The position numbers and the translations under genes are program-made. Below are positions 35,407 through 44,735 of a DNA stretch of 64,000 nt, piece by piece. The DNA is taken from assembly GCA_963761115.1 (NCBI GenBank), contig CAVXFS010000005.1:248001-312000 (forward strand), written 5' to 3'. The notes beneath the pieces are model-generated. The model had not been told where the DNA came from and did not search any database. It saw only the letters and a program-made list of their open reading frames with translations. Every line of letters begins with the position of its first letter. The stretch's first letter is position 1. Source of the DNA: CAVXFS01 sp963761115. GTDB lineage: Bacteria; Pseudomonadota; Gammaproteobacteria; Burkholderiales; Gallionellaceae.

Positions 35407-38043
35407 TCAGTCCGCCGAACGGTAAAGCCGCCCGCTCCGCGCCAGCCATTTCTCGGTTTCCACGGCAACGAACACGATACTGCATAGCGCAAGGCAAAGC
35501 AGCAGTTCGCCCAGGTCGAGCGGTTCAGTCTTGAACACGGGGTTCAGCACCGGCACATAGATCGTGGCCATCTGCAGCAGGAACGTGCCGATGATCGTCG
35601 CCGCCATCCAGGGGTTGGAAAGGAAACCAATGGCAAACAATGATTCCCTTTCGGAGCGGATCGCCAGCACATGCGCGAGCTGGGACAGGGTCAGCACGGT
35701 GAACACCATGGTCTGCCAGTGCGCATGGCCGGTGTGCAGGGCCCACGCCTGGGTGAACAGGGTGAGTGCGGCCATCAGTAGTCCGACCCAGATCATGTGC
35801 TGCCACATGCCGTTGGCAAACAGGCTTTCCTGCGCCGGGCGCGGCGGACGGCGCATCACGCCGCGTTCGGCGGGCTCGGCGGTCAGCGCCAGCGAAGGCA
35901 GGCCGTCGGTGACCAGGTTGATCCACAGGATGTGGATCGGCAGCAGCGGGATCGGCAGGCCGAGGAATGGCGCAAGGAAGATTGTCCAGATCTCGGCGGA
36001 GTTGGTGGTGACGGCATAACGGATGAACTTGCGGATGTTGTCGTAGAGGCGGCGGCCATGCCGCACCGCATGCACGATGGTGGCGAAATCGTCGTCGAGC
36101 AGGATCATGTGCGCCGCTTCGCGTGCCACGTCGGTGCCGCCCTTGCCCATGGCCACGCCGATGTCCGCCGCCTTCAGGGCCGGCGCGTCGTTGACGCCGT
36201 CGCCGGTCATCGCCACTACCGCGCCCTTGTCCTGCAGCGCCTTCACGATCCTGATCTTCTGCGCCGGGTCGACGCGCGCGTAGACTCTGATCTGCTCCAC
36301 TTCCATTTCGAATGCGGCCTGGTCGAGTTGCGCCAGTTCGGTACCGGTCAGCACGCGGCCGTCGTTGCCGGCAAGGATGCCGAGTTCGCGCGCGATCGCG
36401 CGCGCGGTGGCGGGATGGTCGCCGGTGATCATCACCGGCGTGATGCCGGCGGATCTGCATTGCGCGACGGCTTGCTTCACTTCGCTGCGCGGCGGGTCGA
36501 TCAGTCCGGCGAAGCCGAGGAACACCAGCTCGGCTTCGACTTCAGCATGGAGGAGGCTGTCGGGCAGTGCTGGCCAGCGCCGATAGGCGAAGGCGAGCAC
36601 GCGCAGGCCGTCCGCAGCCATCGCCTCGGCCTGCTGCAACAATACTGCGTGATCGATAGTCTGTTCTCCGCCGCTGACAAGTTTGCTGACACACAAGGAC
36701 AGCACAGCCTCGGGCGAGCCCTTGGTGTAGGCGATGATCGCAGCACCAGCCCGATGCAGCGTGGTCATGCGCTTGCGTTCGGCATCGAACGGCAGCTCCA
36801 GCAGGCGCGGCGCATCCTGCTCCAGCGTGGTCTTGTCGTAACCCGCCAGTTGCGCGGCATGCAGCAGTGCCGCCTCGGTCGGTTCGCCACGCGCCTTGCC
36901 GTGTTGGTCTACATGCGCGTCGTTGTTCAGCGCCAGCGCCTGCAGCAGCGTGGCCCACGGTTCGCCGCTGTCCGGCCAGGACTGGCGCAGGACATCGTCG
37001 GCGTAAAGCGCCGTGACCTTCATCTTGTTCTGGGTGAGCGTGCCGGTCTTGTCCGAGCAGATGTAGTTGACCGAACCCAACGTCTCCACCGCCGGCAGGC
37101 GGCGGATCAGGGCGTGCTGCTTGACCATCTTGCGCGCGCCCAAAGCCAGCGAGATCGTCACCACCGCCGGCAGCGCCTCGGGGATGGCCGCCACCGCCAG
37201 GCTGATCGCCGTCATGAACATCAGCAGCAGCGGTTCGCCGCGCAGCAAGCCGAAAGCGAACACCAGCACGCAGATCGCCAATGCCGCCAGCGCCAGCCGC
37301 TTGCCGAATTGCGCCAGCCGCTTTTGCATCGGTGTCCTGGTATCGCCGTCCTCGCCGAGCAGGGCGGCGATCTTGCCCAGTTCGCTGTGCATGCCGGTCG
37401 CCACCACCAGGCCGCGCGCGCGGCCATAGGTGACGATGGTGCCCTTGTAGGCGAGACAGGTCTTGTCGCCGAGCGGGGCGGCGGCGATGGTCAGTTCGCG
37501 AATCTGTTTTTCCACTGCGACCGACTCGCCGGTGAGCGCGGATTCGTCGATCTTGAGCCGCGCGACTTCGACCAGGCGCAAGTCGGCCGGGATCACGTTG
37601 CCCGCCTCCAGCAGCACCACATCGCCCGGCACCAGTTCCGACGCGCTGACAGTTTCAACGCGGCCATCGCGCATCACTTGCGCGCTCACCTCGGCCATGC
37701 GCTTGAGCGCAGCCATCGCGCGCTCGGCGCGGAATTCCTGGATGAACCCGATCACCGCATTCAGGATCACGATGACGATGATGGCGATGGTGTCCTCCAC
37801 GTCGCCGACGAAACCGGAGATGATCGCCGCCCCGATCAGCACGAGGATCATGAAATCGCTGAACTGGTCGAGCAGCATGCGCCAGGGCGAGCGCGCGCGC
37901 TTTTCCTGCAATGCGTTGGGGCCGTACTGTGCCAGACGGCTCGCCGCAACCCCAGCTCTCAGACCGGATTGCGGGTCAGACTCCAGTCGCTGCGCGACTG
38001 CATCAGCCGTCAGCGTGTGCCAGTTGTCAGCGCTATCAGGCAT
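35407..38043 (-). CDS. Cation-transporting P-type ATPase, P2A (Ca2+ pump) type
   Basis: An 878-residue inner-membrane ion pump. It has the N-terminal cation ATPase domain (LTADAVAQRLESDPQSGLR), an A-domain TGES in ESALTGES, the PEALPAVVTISLALGARKM ion-site helix, and phosphorylation Asp331 in CSDKTGTLT. Downstream are KGSPEAVLSLC, the hinge TGDGVNDAPALK, and a six-helix C-terminal cation-ATPase domain. The PEALP helix and overall layout match PacL/SERCA-type Ca2+ or Mn2+ pumps. ATG 38043 follows GAGGAGGG; a longer in-frame opening to 38181 would translate through the heptamer repeat and is rejected. It lies downstream of a CaCA exchanger on the same strand, giving a two-gene divalent cation efflux unit. 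Confidence 0.88.
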   Translation of the reverse strand: MPDSADNWHTLTADAVAQRLESDPQSGLRAGVAASRLAQYGPNALQEKRARSPWRMLLDQFSDFMILVLIGAAIISGFVGDVEDTIAIIVIVILNAVIGFIQEFRAERAMAALKRMAEVSAQVMRDGRVETVSASELVPGDVVLLEAGNVIPADLRLVEVARLKIDESALTGESVAVEKQIRELTIAAAPLGDKTCLAYKGTIVTYGRARGLVVATGMHSELGKIAALLGEDGDTRTPMQKRLAQFGKRLALAALAICVLVFAFGLLRGEPLLLMFMTAISLAVAAIPEALPAVVTISLALGARKMVKQHALIRRLPAVETLGSVNYICSDKTGTLTQNKMKVTALYADDVLRQSWPDSGEPWATLLQALALNNDAHVDQHGKARGEPTEAALLHAAQLAGYDKTTLEQDAPRLLELPFDAERKRMTTLHRAGAAIIAYTKGSPEAVLSLCVSKLVSGGEQTIDHAVLLQQAEAMAADGLRVLAFAYRRWPALPDSLLHAEVEAELVFLGFAGLIDPPRSEVKQAVAQCRSAGITPVMITGDHPATARAIARELGILAGNDGRVLTGTELAQLDQAAFEMEVEQIRVYARVDPAQKIRIVKALQDKGAVVAMTGDGVNDAPALKAADIGVAMGKGGTDVAREAAHMILLDDDFATIVHAVRHGRRLYDNIRKFIRYAVTTNSAEIWTIFLAPFLGLPIPLLPIHILWINLVTDGLPSLALTAEPAERGVMRRPPRPAQESLFANGMWQHMIWVGLLMAALTLFTQAWALHTGHAHWQTMVFTVLTLSQLAHVLAIRSERESLFAIGFLSNPWMAATIIGTFLLQMATIYVPVLNPVFKTEPLDLGELLLCLALCSIVFVAVETEKWLARSGRLYRSAD

Positions 38044-38080
38044 ACCAGCATTACCCTCCTCAATATCAGTCCCTCTCCTG

Positions 38081-38136
38081 ACTCCCCACTCCCCACTCCC
38101 CACTCCCCACTCCCCACTCCCCACTCCCCACTCCCC
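38081..38136 (-). repeat. Heptanucleotide tandem repeat (ACTCCCC)8
   Basis: Eight perfect 7-bp units with no mismatches fill the gap between the CaCA exchanger stop (38141) and the P-type ATPase start (38043). On the transcribed strand the unit is GGGGAGT. Perfect units suggest active slippage. Confidence 0.97.
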
Positions 38137-38140
38137 ATCT

Positions 38141-39145
38141 TTAAGAAGCATGCTCAAACAATATCCACGAGTTAAGCACATACAACATGAACAACCCCAG
38201 GCTCACCCAGGTAAGTCCGAGCACCGCACGACCCTGCGGGCGGAAGATGAAGCCCACGGTCACCAGCGCACTCATCATCACGGCGGTGAATGCGGTCAGC
38301 GCGTGGCTGGCATCGACGCGGGCGAGCAGCGGACCATCGGTATAGAACAAGTCGTCCAGCGCCAGGATGAGGATATCGAACAGGTTGCTGCCGAGCAGGT
38401 TGGCGATCGCCATGTCCAGCGCGCCGATGCGCAAAGCCGAAATGGTGACGGCGACTTCAGGTGCGGAAGTCACGCCCGCCACCAGCAGGGTGCCGACAAA
38501 ACTTCGCCCCCAGCCCATCATCTCGGCAAGGTCACTGGCAACAAATGGCAGCCAGGTGCCGGCAAGCACGACAGCCAGTGCTGCCACCGAGTATCCCTTG
38601 ATGGCGTTGCGCAGCGTGACGTCCGGATATCGTTCGACCGATTCCTCGGTGTATTCAGCCACGGTGCGATGTTCATAACTGTATACTGCGCGCATCGCGA
38701 CCAGGTAGACCAGCACGATGATCGGCGAGTACAGCCCGACATGACCGATGACCGGGCTGATGCCCGCATGATCAAGCAGCAGGCTGAAGCCGGCGAAAGC
38801 GATCAGCAGCGTGCCCAGCGAGGCCGACAGGATCTGTCCCTGGGCAGCACGGCTATACAGGGTTTCACGCCGGTACAGCCGGTCCAGCAGCACCAGGATG
38901 AAAAGATTGAACACCGTACTGCCGAGCACGTCACCCACGGCGATGTTCGGTGCGTTGGCGAAAGAGACCGATGAGATCCCGGTCGCCAGTTCGGGCAGCG
39001 AGGTGGCGGTTGAGAGCAGGATGAGGCCGACCCAGGATGCGGAGATATCCGTCTTCTCGGCGATGATGTCTCCATAGTGGGAAAGCAAGTATCCCGCGTA
39101 GCCGATGATGGACAGGCAAATCAGGAGTTCCAGCCAGAGCAGCAT
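38141..39145 (-). CDS. CaCA-family Na+/Ca2+ (or H+/Ca2+) antiporter
   Basis: A 334-residue inner-membrane exchanger with about ten helices and the two inverted alpha-repeats that define the family: STATSLPELATGISSV with NIAVGDVLGSTVFN, and VTSAPEVAVTISAL with MAIANLLGSNLFD. Each contains the conserved acidic residue of the cation site. ATG 39145 begins a hydrophobic helix directly; the longer frame to 39250 adds a Cys-rich, non-membrane leader and is rejected. It is the first gene of the unit with the P-type ATPase. Confidence 0.87.
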   Translation of the reverse strand: MLLWLELLICLSIIGYAGYLLSHYGDIIAEKTDISASWVGLILLSTATSLPELATGISSVSFANAPNIAVGDVLGSTVFNLFILVLLDRLYRRETLYSRAAQGQILSASLGTLLIAFAGFSLLLDHAGISPVIGHVGLYSPIIVLVYLVAMRAVYSYEHRTVAEYTEESVERYPDVTLRNAIKGYSVAALAVVLAGTWLPFVASDLAEMMGWGRSFVGTLLVAGVTSAPEVAVTISALRIGALDMAIANLLGSNLFDILILALDDLFYTDGPLLARVDASHALTAFTAVMMSALVTVGFIFRPQGRAVLGLTWVSLGLFMLYVLNSWILFEHAS

Positions 39146-39512
39146 GTCAACTCGTTTCTGTGTGGGCAACGATAGCGAACAACCAGTGGGGCAAGGCAGG
39201 CATTGCAATGCGGTTATGCAAATTGTACATGACTCTACCCGGTCGATCACATCGCGCGCAGTACTGGCATTCCATTCGCGTTATCGGAACCCAGCCTGCA
39301 TCGATGAATGGACATGGCAGTGAAAGAATTTCAATGTGAAACGATGGGTATGCTTTCGAGCGAAATCAAAGCGTGTTAGTCTGATAATCGCTGGAATTGC
39401 ATTAATTAAATTCGGTACCTGCTGCTATGCCCGCGTTAACCAGCCTGGATTCCTCGCGGGCAACAAGGTGGGTTCCAGGGGCTGGTTTAACACACGACCA
39501 AGGGAATACATC
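39146..39512 (+). other. Intergenic region between CaCA exchanger and mscL, about 370 bp
   Basis: Divergent promoter region. The part near 39330-39420 is AT-richer than its surroundings and is the likely place for the mscL promoter, but I could not identify convincing boxes. The frame open upstream of mscL (from 39336) is not protein-like and no gene is supported. Confidence 0.4.
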
Positions 39513-39911
39513 ATGAGCATGATCAAGGAATTTAAGGAATTTGCTGTCAAGGGAAATGTGGTTGATATGGCAGTGGGTGTGATTATCGGCACCGCATTTG
39601 GCAAGATTGTTTCTTCTTTCGTGACCGACGTCATCATGCCCCCGATCGGCGTCATGATCGGCGGGGTGGACTTTTCGAAACTGTCCGCCACGCTGCAGGC
39701 AGCCACCGATACCGCGCCGGCTGTCGTGATCAGCTACGGCAAGTTCATCCAGACGGTGGTGGATTTCACCATCATTGCGGCAGTGATCTTCATGGTCATC
39801 AAGGCTATCAACTCGATGAAGAAGGAAGCCGAAGCTGCCCCGCCCGCACCGGCTGCACCACCACCACAGGAAGTCCTGCTTACGGAGATCCGCGATCTGT
39901 TGAGAAAATAA
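39513..39911 (+). CDS. mscL: Large-conductance mechanosensitive channel
   Basis: A 132-residue homopentameric inner-membrane channel that opens at near-lytic tension. It has an N-terminal amphipathic helix (MSMIKEFKEFAVKGN), TM1 pore helix VVDMAVGVIIGTAFGKIVSS, the FVTDVIMPPIG turn, TM2 (TIIAAVIFMVIKAINSM), a Pro/Ala-rich linker and a C-terminal bundle helix (LLTEIRDLL). ATG 39513 follows AAGGGA. It is monocistronic. Confidence 0.97.
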   Translation: MSMIKEFKEFAVKGNVVDMAVGVIIGTAFGKIVSSFVTDVIMPPIGVMIGGVDFSKLSATLQAATDTAPAVVISYGKFIQTVVDFTIIAAVIFMVIKAINSMKKEAEAAPPAPAAPPPQEVLLTEIRDLLRK

Positions 39912-39921
39912 TCACCTGCCT

Positions 39922-39946
39922 CCCTCCCTCTTGCAGGGGGAGGGGC
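39922..39946. repeat. C/G-rich imperfect hairpin, dispersed repeat family
   Basis: CCCTCCCTCT and AGGGGGAGGG flank TTGC-like loop bases just downstream of mscL. With one mismatch it matches the perfect hairpin at 58271-58293 in the gcv operon, so it is a dispersed element and may also act as the mscL transcript end. Confidence 0.65.
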
Positions 39947-40033
39947 GAAAACCGGCCGCCTTGTCTGGCTCAGGTTTTGCCCTGTCGATTCGGGAACTCG
40001 CTCAGCAGGCGCTCTGGTTTGCCGGGATCTATT

Positions 40034-40513
40034 TTACATTTCCGACAACGGCTTCTCGGCCAGCTTGTCGTCCCTGACCTTGAGTTGTTCGATCACCTTT
40101 TCCAGCGACGAATCCAGCGATTGAATTGTCATGACCGGCAAGGTGCGCAGCGCTTCGGGCAGCACTCCCTCGACCGGGCCGGGAGCCTTCAGTATCAGTT
40201 TGGCGGCATTTGCGCTGAGGCGTAATCCAACGCGGCGCTGATCCTTCTTGCTGCGCTCCTTGATGATAAGTTTGCGAGCCACGAGCTTTTCAACCAGTTG
40301 GCTGCAGGTGGATTGATGAATCGACATGCGCTCGGCCAGCTCCGAAATGCCGATGCCGGAAACATTCGCGATTTCCTGCATCACCCATAGTTGCGATCCG
40401 GACACGCCGCAGGTTCGTTCGATCTCCCGGAAATGCTGGCGCACCGAGCCGAAAATGATGCGGAATTTTTTCAGCACCTGCAGTGAGAGAATATCTTTGT
40501 TGCTGTTGCTCAA
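40034..40513 (-). CDS. MarR-family transcriptional regulator
   Basis: About 159 residues with a winged helix-turn-helix: GVSGSQLWVMQEIANVSGIGISELAERMSIHQSTCSQLVEKL, then the basic wing KERSKKDQRRVGLRLS. TTG 40513 has GAGGT five bases upstream and is preferred. The frame stays open to ATG 40588, but that start would sit against the palindrome at 40596 with no SD. It is divergent from the sucrose operon, and a MarR protein (EctR) controls ectoine genes in halotolerant methylotrophs, so osmotic control of the sucrose genes is a reasonable inference. Confidence 0.82.
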   Translation of the reverse strand: MSNSNKDILSLQVLKKFRIIFGSVRQHFREIERTCGVSGSQLWVMQEIANVSGIGISELAERMSIHQSTCSQLVEKLVARKLIIKERSKKDQRRVGLRLSANAAKLILKAPGPVEGVLPEALRTLPVMTIQSLDSSLEKVIEQLKVRDDKLAEKPLSEM

Positions 40514-40595
40514 GTTGTACCTCGCGCGAAATTCTGTACTGTTTGCTCCGGTGTGCCGGATTATAAGGCTTGCTTTTAATGTTTGCATCAATTAT

Positions 40596-40607
40596 ATTGA
40601 TATCAAT
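40596..40607. promoter_or_regulatory. Candidate MarR operator palindrome
   Basis: A perfect 12-bp palindrome, ATTGATATCAAT, in the divergent region between the MarR gene and fructokinase, within an AT-rich stretch. Size and symmetry fit a MarR dimer site. Confidence 0.5.
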
Positions 40608-40767
40608 GTAATATGCGATTTTTCTCGTCTTGCTGAGGGTGGCTGGAGAGGACGGGGTGATGCAGTGGTATGCCTTTCGTCCGGATTCAGGATATCGTTG
40701 CGCCTGTCAGTGTCCCGGGAGATGATTTCCTTAAGCTATACACAATAAAGAAGGACCAGCCACCACG

Positions 40768-41730
40768 ATGACACAGCAGTTAGCAGTCGAACGATCCATC
40801 TCCCAGTTGCCGCGTGCCGGCTTCGGCCGCAAGGCTACTGTGGTGCTGTTTGGCGAGGTGCTGGCAGATCTGTTCCCCGACAAATCCGTCCTTGGTGGCG
40901 CGCCGTTCAATGTTGCGAGACACCTCAAGGCGTTCGGACAGAATCCGGTTCTGATCACCCGCCTTGGCCGTGATGCCTTGCGCGAAGAAGTGCTGGATAC
41001 AATGTCGCGATACGGGATGGAAACCATGGGCATCCAGCGCAGCAACAAATATCCGACAGGCCGGGTGAAGGTACATTTCAATGGTGGCGAACATCGTTTC
41101 GAGATACTTCCCAGTCAGGCCTATGACTTCATCCATCCGGGGGTGGCACGCATGACCGCGCTGTCGGTGCATCCCGCACTGGTCTATTTCGGCACCCTGG
41201 CGCAACGCAACGAAGTTTCCAGGCGTGCGTTGAAGAACCTGCTGCGCAGTACCGGGGCGGCAAAATTCCTCGATATCAACTTGCGCACCCCGTGGTATGA
41301 CGAAAAGATGCTGCGGCAATCCCTGCAATTGGCGGATACCGTGAAGCTGAACAACGGGGAACTGTCGGAGCTGGCGCAGATGTTCGAATTGCCGGCTAGC
41401 CAGCCGCAGGGTCAGGCCAGGGAATTGATGAAACTATTCGACCTCGCGCGGATGGTGGTGACCTGCGGTGCGGAAGGCGCCTGGCAGATAAATCGGGACG
41501 GCAAGAAGATCGAGGTCGGCGCGAGGAAAAAACTCATAAAGGTCGTGGACACAGTCGGCGCCGGGGACGGATTTTCCGCCGTATGCATACTTGGCTCGCT
41601 CAAGCGCTGGTCTGTTGCCACGACGCTGGAACGGGCGAATGCCTTTGCCGCAGCGATCTGCGGGATCCGTGGGGCGGTTCCCGAGCGGGCGAGTTTCTAC
41701 GAGCCGTTCTGCAAGGAGTGGGGCGTATGA
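40768..41730 (+). CDS. PfkB-family fructokinase of the sucrose operon
   Basis: A 320-residue ribokinase-fold sugar kinase. It has the N-terminal FGEVLADLFPDKSVLGGAPFN with the sugar-binding GG, a central KLNNGELSEL and the catalytic VDTVGAGDGFSAV with its Asp. Linkage to SPS, SPP and amylosucrase indicates that fructose is the substrate: amylosucrase releases fructose, which this enzyme would return to hexose phosphate. Its stop overlaps the SPS start (ATGA). Confidence 0.88.
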   Translation: MTQQLAVERSISQLPRAGFGRKATVVLFGEVLADLFPDKSVLGGAPFNVARHLKAFGQNPVLITRLGRDALREEVLDTMSRYGMETMGIQRSNKYPTGRVKVHFNGGEHRFEILPSQAYDFIHPGVARMTALSVHPALVYFGTLAQRNEVSRRALKNLLRSTGAAKFLDINLRTPWYDEKMLRQSLQLADTVKLNNGELSELAQMFELPASQPQGQARELMKLFDLARMVVTCGAEGAWQINRDGKKIEVGARKKLIKVVDTVGAGDGFSAVCILGSLKRWSVATTLERANAFAAAICGIRGAVPERASFYEPFCKEWGV

Positions 41731-43889
41731 AAAAGCCGACTGCCGAACCGGCCAGACCCTTGTACATCGTGCTGATCAGCGTGCATGGCCTGATCCGCGG
41801 CGAGGACCTCGAACTGGGCCGCGATGCGGATACCGGCGGCCAGACCAAGTATGTGGTGGAACTTGCCCGCGCGCTCGGAGTGCGACCCGATGTGGAGAAA
41901 GTGGTGTTGCTGACGCGCCGCGTCATCGATCCCCAGATCAGCCCGGATTATGCAGAACCTGTCGAACCCTTGTCCGGCAAGGTGGATATCGTGCGCATCG
42001 AATGCGGCGAGCAGAAATACCTGGCCAAGGAGATGTTGTGGGACTGCCTGGACAATTTTTCCGACAATGCGCTCGCGTGGTTGAAGAACCAGCCGCGCAT
42101 GCCGGACATCATCCACAGTCATTATGCGGATGCCGGCTACGTGGGGTCGCAGTTGTCGCACCAGTTGGGCATCCCGCTGGTGCATACCGGACATTCACTC
42201 GGCCGCAACAAGCGCAAGCAATTGCTGGCCAGCGGCGTCAAGCGCAGCGAGATAGAGACCACCTACAACATCTCCCGTCGCATCGAGGCCGAGGAGACCA
42301 CGCTGGGCGTGGCCGAGCGTGTCATCACCAGTACCCAGCAGGAGATCGAGCAACAGTACGGGTTGTACGATTTCTATCAGCCCGAACGCATGCGCGTGGT
42401 TCCGCCCGGCACCGACCTGGAGAAATTCTATCCACCCGAGGGGAATGAAAAGCACCGTGACATCGCGACCGAACTCAAGCGTTTTTTGAAGCAACCCGGC
42501 AAGCCGATCATCCTGGCGTTGTCGCGTCCCGACCCGAGAAAGAACATCGTGGCATTGATCGAGGCCTATGGCGAATCGCCGCCATTGCAGGAAATTGCAA
42601 ACCTGGTGATCATCGCCGGAAACCGAAACGAGATCCAGGATATGGAAGGTGGTTCTAGGGCCGTCCTTAACGATATCCTGCTGGCCATCGATAAATATGA
42701 CTTGTATGGGAAAGTTGCCTACCCGAAACATCACAAGCCGGAAGAAGTGGCGGTCCTGTATCGCCTGGCTGCCGCTTCGCGCGGGGTGTTCGTCAATCCC
42801 GCGCTGACCGAGCCGTTCGGCCTGACGCTGATCGAAGCCGCCGCCTGCGGCTTGCCCATCGTGGCGACCGAGGACGGCGGCCCGATCGACATCATCGGCA
42901 ATTGCCAGAACGGTCACCTGATCGATCCGCTCGACAAGGCGGCGATGGCAGAGACGTTGCTGCAGACCCTGACCGACAAGCCGGCGTGGCGCCGCCTGGC
43001 CAAAAACGGTGTGCAAGGCGTGCGCCGCCATTACTCGTGGTCGGCGCACGTGGAAAAATATCTGGCAGTTATCCGTCCGCTGGTCGAGAAAACCGAACCT
43101 ATTCCGAGGGTGATGCCGAGCCGCCGGCCGGGCGTGTTCCGCAATCGGGCGATCTTTGCCGGCCTGGACCTGAACCTGATGGGCGACCGGGAGTCATTGC
43201 AGACGTTCCTGCAAACCATGCAGGCGCATCGCAAGTCGGTCATTTTCGGTATTGCGACAGGCCGCCGACTGGATGATGCGTTGAGTACACTGAAGCAATA
43301 CAACATCCCACAGCCTGATGTGCTGATCTCCGGTCAGGGGACGGAAATCCACTATGCGCCGAACCTGACCCGGTCCGACGTGTGGGAGCGCCACATCAAC
43401 CACCTGTGGAATCCACAGGAAGTGCGCGATACCCTGGGCGAGATGCCGGGGCTCAAGATGCAGCCAAAGAGTTACCAAAGTGCGTTCAAGATCAGTTATT
43501 ACATCGATCACAAGGTGGCGGACGTGCAGGAGATCAGGCAGGCGTTATCGCGCAACGAGCAAGCCGTGAATGCCGTGTTTTCCTTCGGGCAATTCCTCGA
43601 TGTGCTGCCGGCGCGTGCATCAAAAGGTCTCGCCTTGCGCTGGTGCGCCGAACAACTCGGCTTTGCACTGGAGAATACGCTGGTCGCCGGCGTTACCGGC
43701 GCCGATGCAGACATGCTGCGCGGCAACACATTGGGCGTGGTGGTGGATAATCGCCATCTTGGGGAATTATCCGACCTGTCCAATATCGAGGATATCTATT
43801 TTGCGAAGACTCCATACGCCGCCGGCATACTGGAAGCGATGGACTACTACGATTTCTTTGCCGATAAACGGGAAACGGAGCAAGCGTGA
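41727..43889 (+). CDS. Sucrose-phosphate synthase with C-terminal HAD-like domain
   Basis: A 720-residue GT4 enzyme joining UDP-glucose (or ADP-glucose) and fructose-6-phosphate. The N-terminal GT-B domain shows SVHGLIRGEDLELGRDADTGGQ, HTGHSLGRNKRKQLL, LALSRPDPRKN and the PALTEPFGLTLIEAAACG ExxxxxxxE motif. From about residue 475 there is a HAD-like domain (FAGLDLNLMGDRE). Its first motif reads DLN instead of DxD, so phosphatase activity is unlikely in this domain. ATG 41727 overlaps the fructokinase stop, and the SPP gene overlaps its end by 4 bp, so all are coupled. A longer frame from 41583 lies inside fructokinase and is rejected. Confidence 0.93.
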   Translation: MKKPTAEPARPLYIVLISVHGLIRGEDLELGRDADTGGQTKYVVELARALGVRPDVEKVVLLTRRVIDPQISPDYAEPVEPLSGKVDIVRIECGEQKYLAKEMLWDCLDNFSDNALAWLKNQPRMPDIIHSHYADAGYVGSQLSHQLGIPLVHTGHSLGRNKRKQLLASGVKRSEIETTYNISRRIEAEETTLGVAERVITSTQQEIEQQYGLYDFYQPERMRVVPPGTDLEKFYPPEGNEKHRDIATELKRFLKQPGKPIILALSRPDPRKNIVALIEAYGESPPLQEIANLVIIAGNRNEIQDMEGGSRAVLNDILLAIDKYDLYGKVAYPKHHKPEEVAVLYRLAAASRGVFVNPALTEPFGLTLIEAAACGLPIVATEDGGPIDIIGNCQNGHLIDPLDKAAMAETLLQTLTDKPAWRRLAKNGVQGVRRHYSWSAHVEKYLAVIRPLVEKTEPIPRVMPSRRPGVFRNRAIFAGLDLNLMGDRESLQTFLQTMQAHRKSVIFGIATGRRLDDALSTLKQYNIPQPDVLISGQGTEIHYAPNLTRSDVWERHINHLWNPQEVRDTLGEMPGLKMQPKSYQSAFKISYYIDHKVADVQEIRQALSRNEQAVNAVFSFGQFLDVLPARASKGLALRWCAEQLGFALENTLVAGVTGADADMLRGNTLGVVVDNRHLGELSDLSNIEDIYFAKTPYAAGILEAMDYYDFFADKRETEQA

Positions 43890-44716
43890 AGCGGTTCCTG
43901 TTGTGCACCGACCTTGACCGGACCCTTATCCCGAATGGTATCCAGCCTGAATCGCCCGGCGCCAGGGAGCAGTTCGGGCGATTGTTGCGACACCAGGAAA
44001 TATCCCTTGCCTATGTGAGCGGCCGCCATCGCGCGCTGATCGAGCAGGCCATCGCTGAGTTCAAACTGCCGCAGCCGGATTTTGTCATCGCCGATGTCGG
44101 TACCTCGATATACGGGATCGAATCGTCCGGCTGGAGACGATGGCAGGAATGGGATGCGGAGATCGCGCCGGACTGGCAGGGCATGACGCATGACGATTTG
44201 TACCGGCAACTGAGCGTTTTCCCCTCTTTGCGCTTGCAGGAACAGGAAAAACAGAACCCGCACAAACTCAGTTTCTATGTCGCGCTGGAAACAAATGTGC
44301 AAGCATTGCTGTCAGACATGGACTCGCGACTGAAACACGCGGGCATCAATGCCAACCTGGTCTGGAGTATCGACGAACCCGCCGGACTTGGCTTGCTGGA
44401 TGTCCTGCCAGCCAGCGCCAACAAGCTGCATGCCATACGCTTCCTGATGCAGGGCAAGGGTTTTCTGCGCGGGGACACGATCTTTGCCGGCGATAGCGGC
44501 AATGACCTGGATGTGTTGATCAGCGATATTCCCGCCGTGCTGGTAGCCAACGCCGATGCGGAAACCAGGCGGTGGGCCGCGCAGGCGCGGCCGGGTACGC
44601 TCTACGTCGCCAGCGGCGATTACCTTGGCATGAACGGAAATTACAGTGCCGGTATCCTGGAAGGTGCTGCGCATTACTGGCCGGAAGCGGATGCATGGCT
44701 GCGTGAAATGAACTGA
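43886..44716 (+). CDS. Sucrose-6-phosphate phosphatase
   Basis: A 276-residue HAD-superfamily phosphatase that releases sucrose from sucrose-6-phosphate. The catalytic motif is intact at residues 8-12 (DLDRT), followed by YVSGRHRA, DVGTSIY and the distal GDSGNDLDVL metal motif. GTG 43886 overlaps the SPS TGA (GTGA). The intact Asp pair contrasts with the degenerate HAD domain of SPS, so this gene probably carries the real phosphatase activity. Confidence 0.92.
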   Translation: MKRFLLCTDLDRTLIPNGIQPESPGAREQFGRLLRHQEISLAYVSGRHRALIEQAIAEFKLPQPDFVIADVGTSIYGIESSGWRRWQEWDAEIAPDWQGMTHDDLYRQLSVFPSLRLQEQEKQNPHKLSFYVALETNVQALLSDMDSRLKHAGINANLVWSIDEPAGLGLLDVLPASANKLHAIRFLMQGKGFLRGDTIFAGDSGNDLDVLISDIPAVLVANADAETRRWAAQARPGTLYVASGDYLGMNGNYSAGILEGAAHYWPEADAWLREMN

Positions 44717-44735
44717 ACTAAAACAAGGGTTGCCC

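Noticed and set aside
35797..38175. 792-aa open frame on the plus strand
   Set aside because: Antisense to the P-type ATPase; composition is His/Arg/Gln-rich and no domain is visible.
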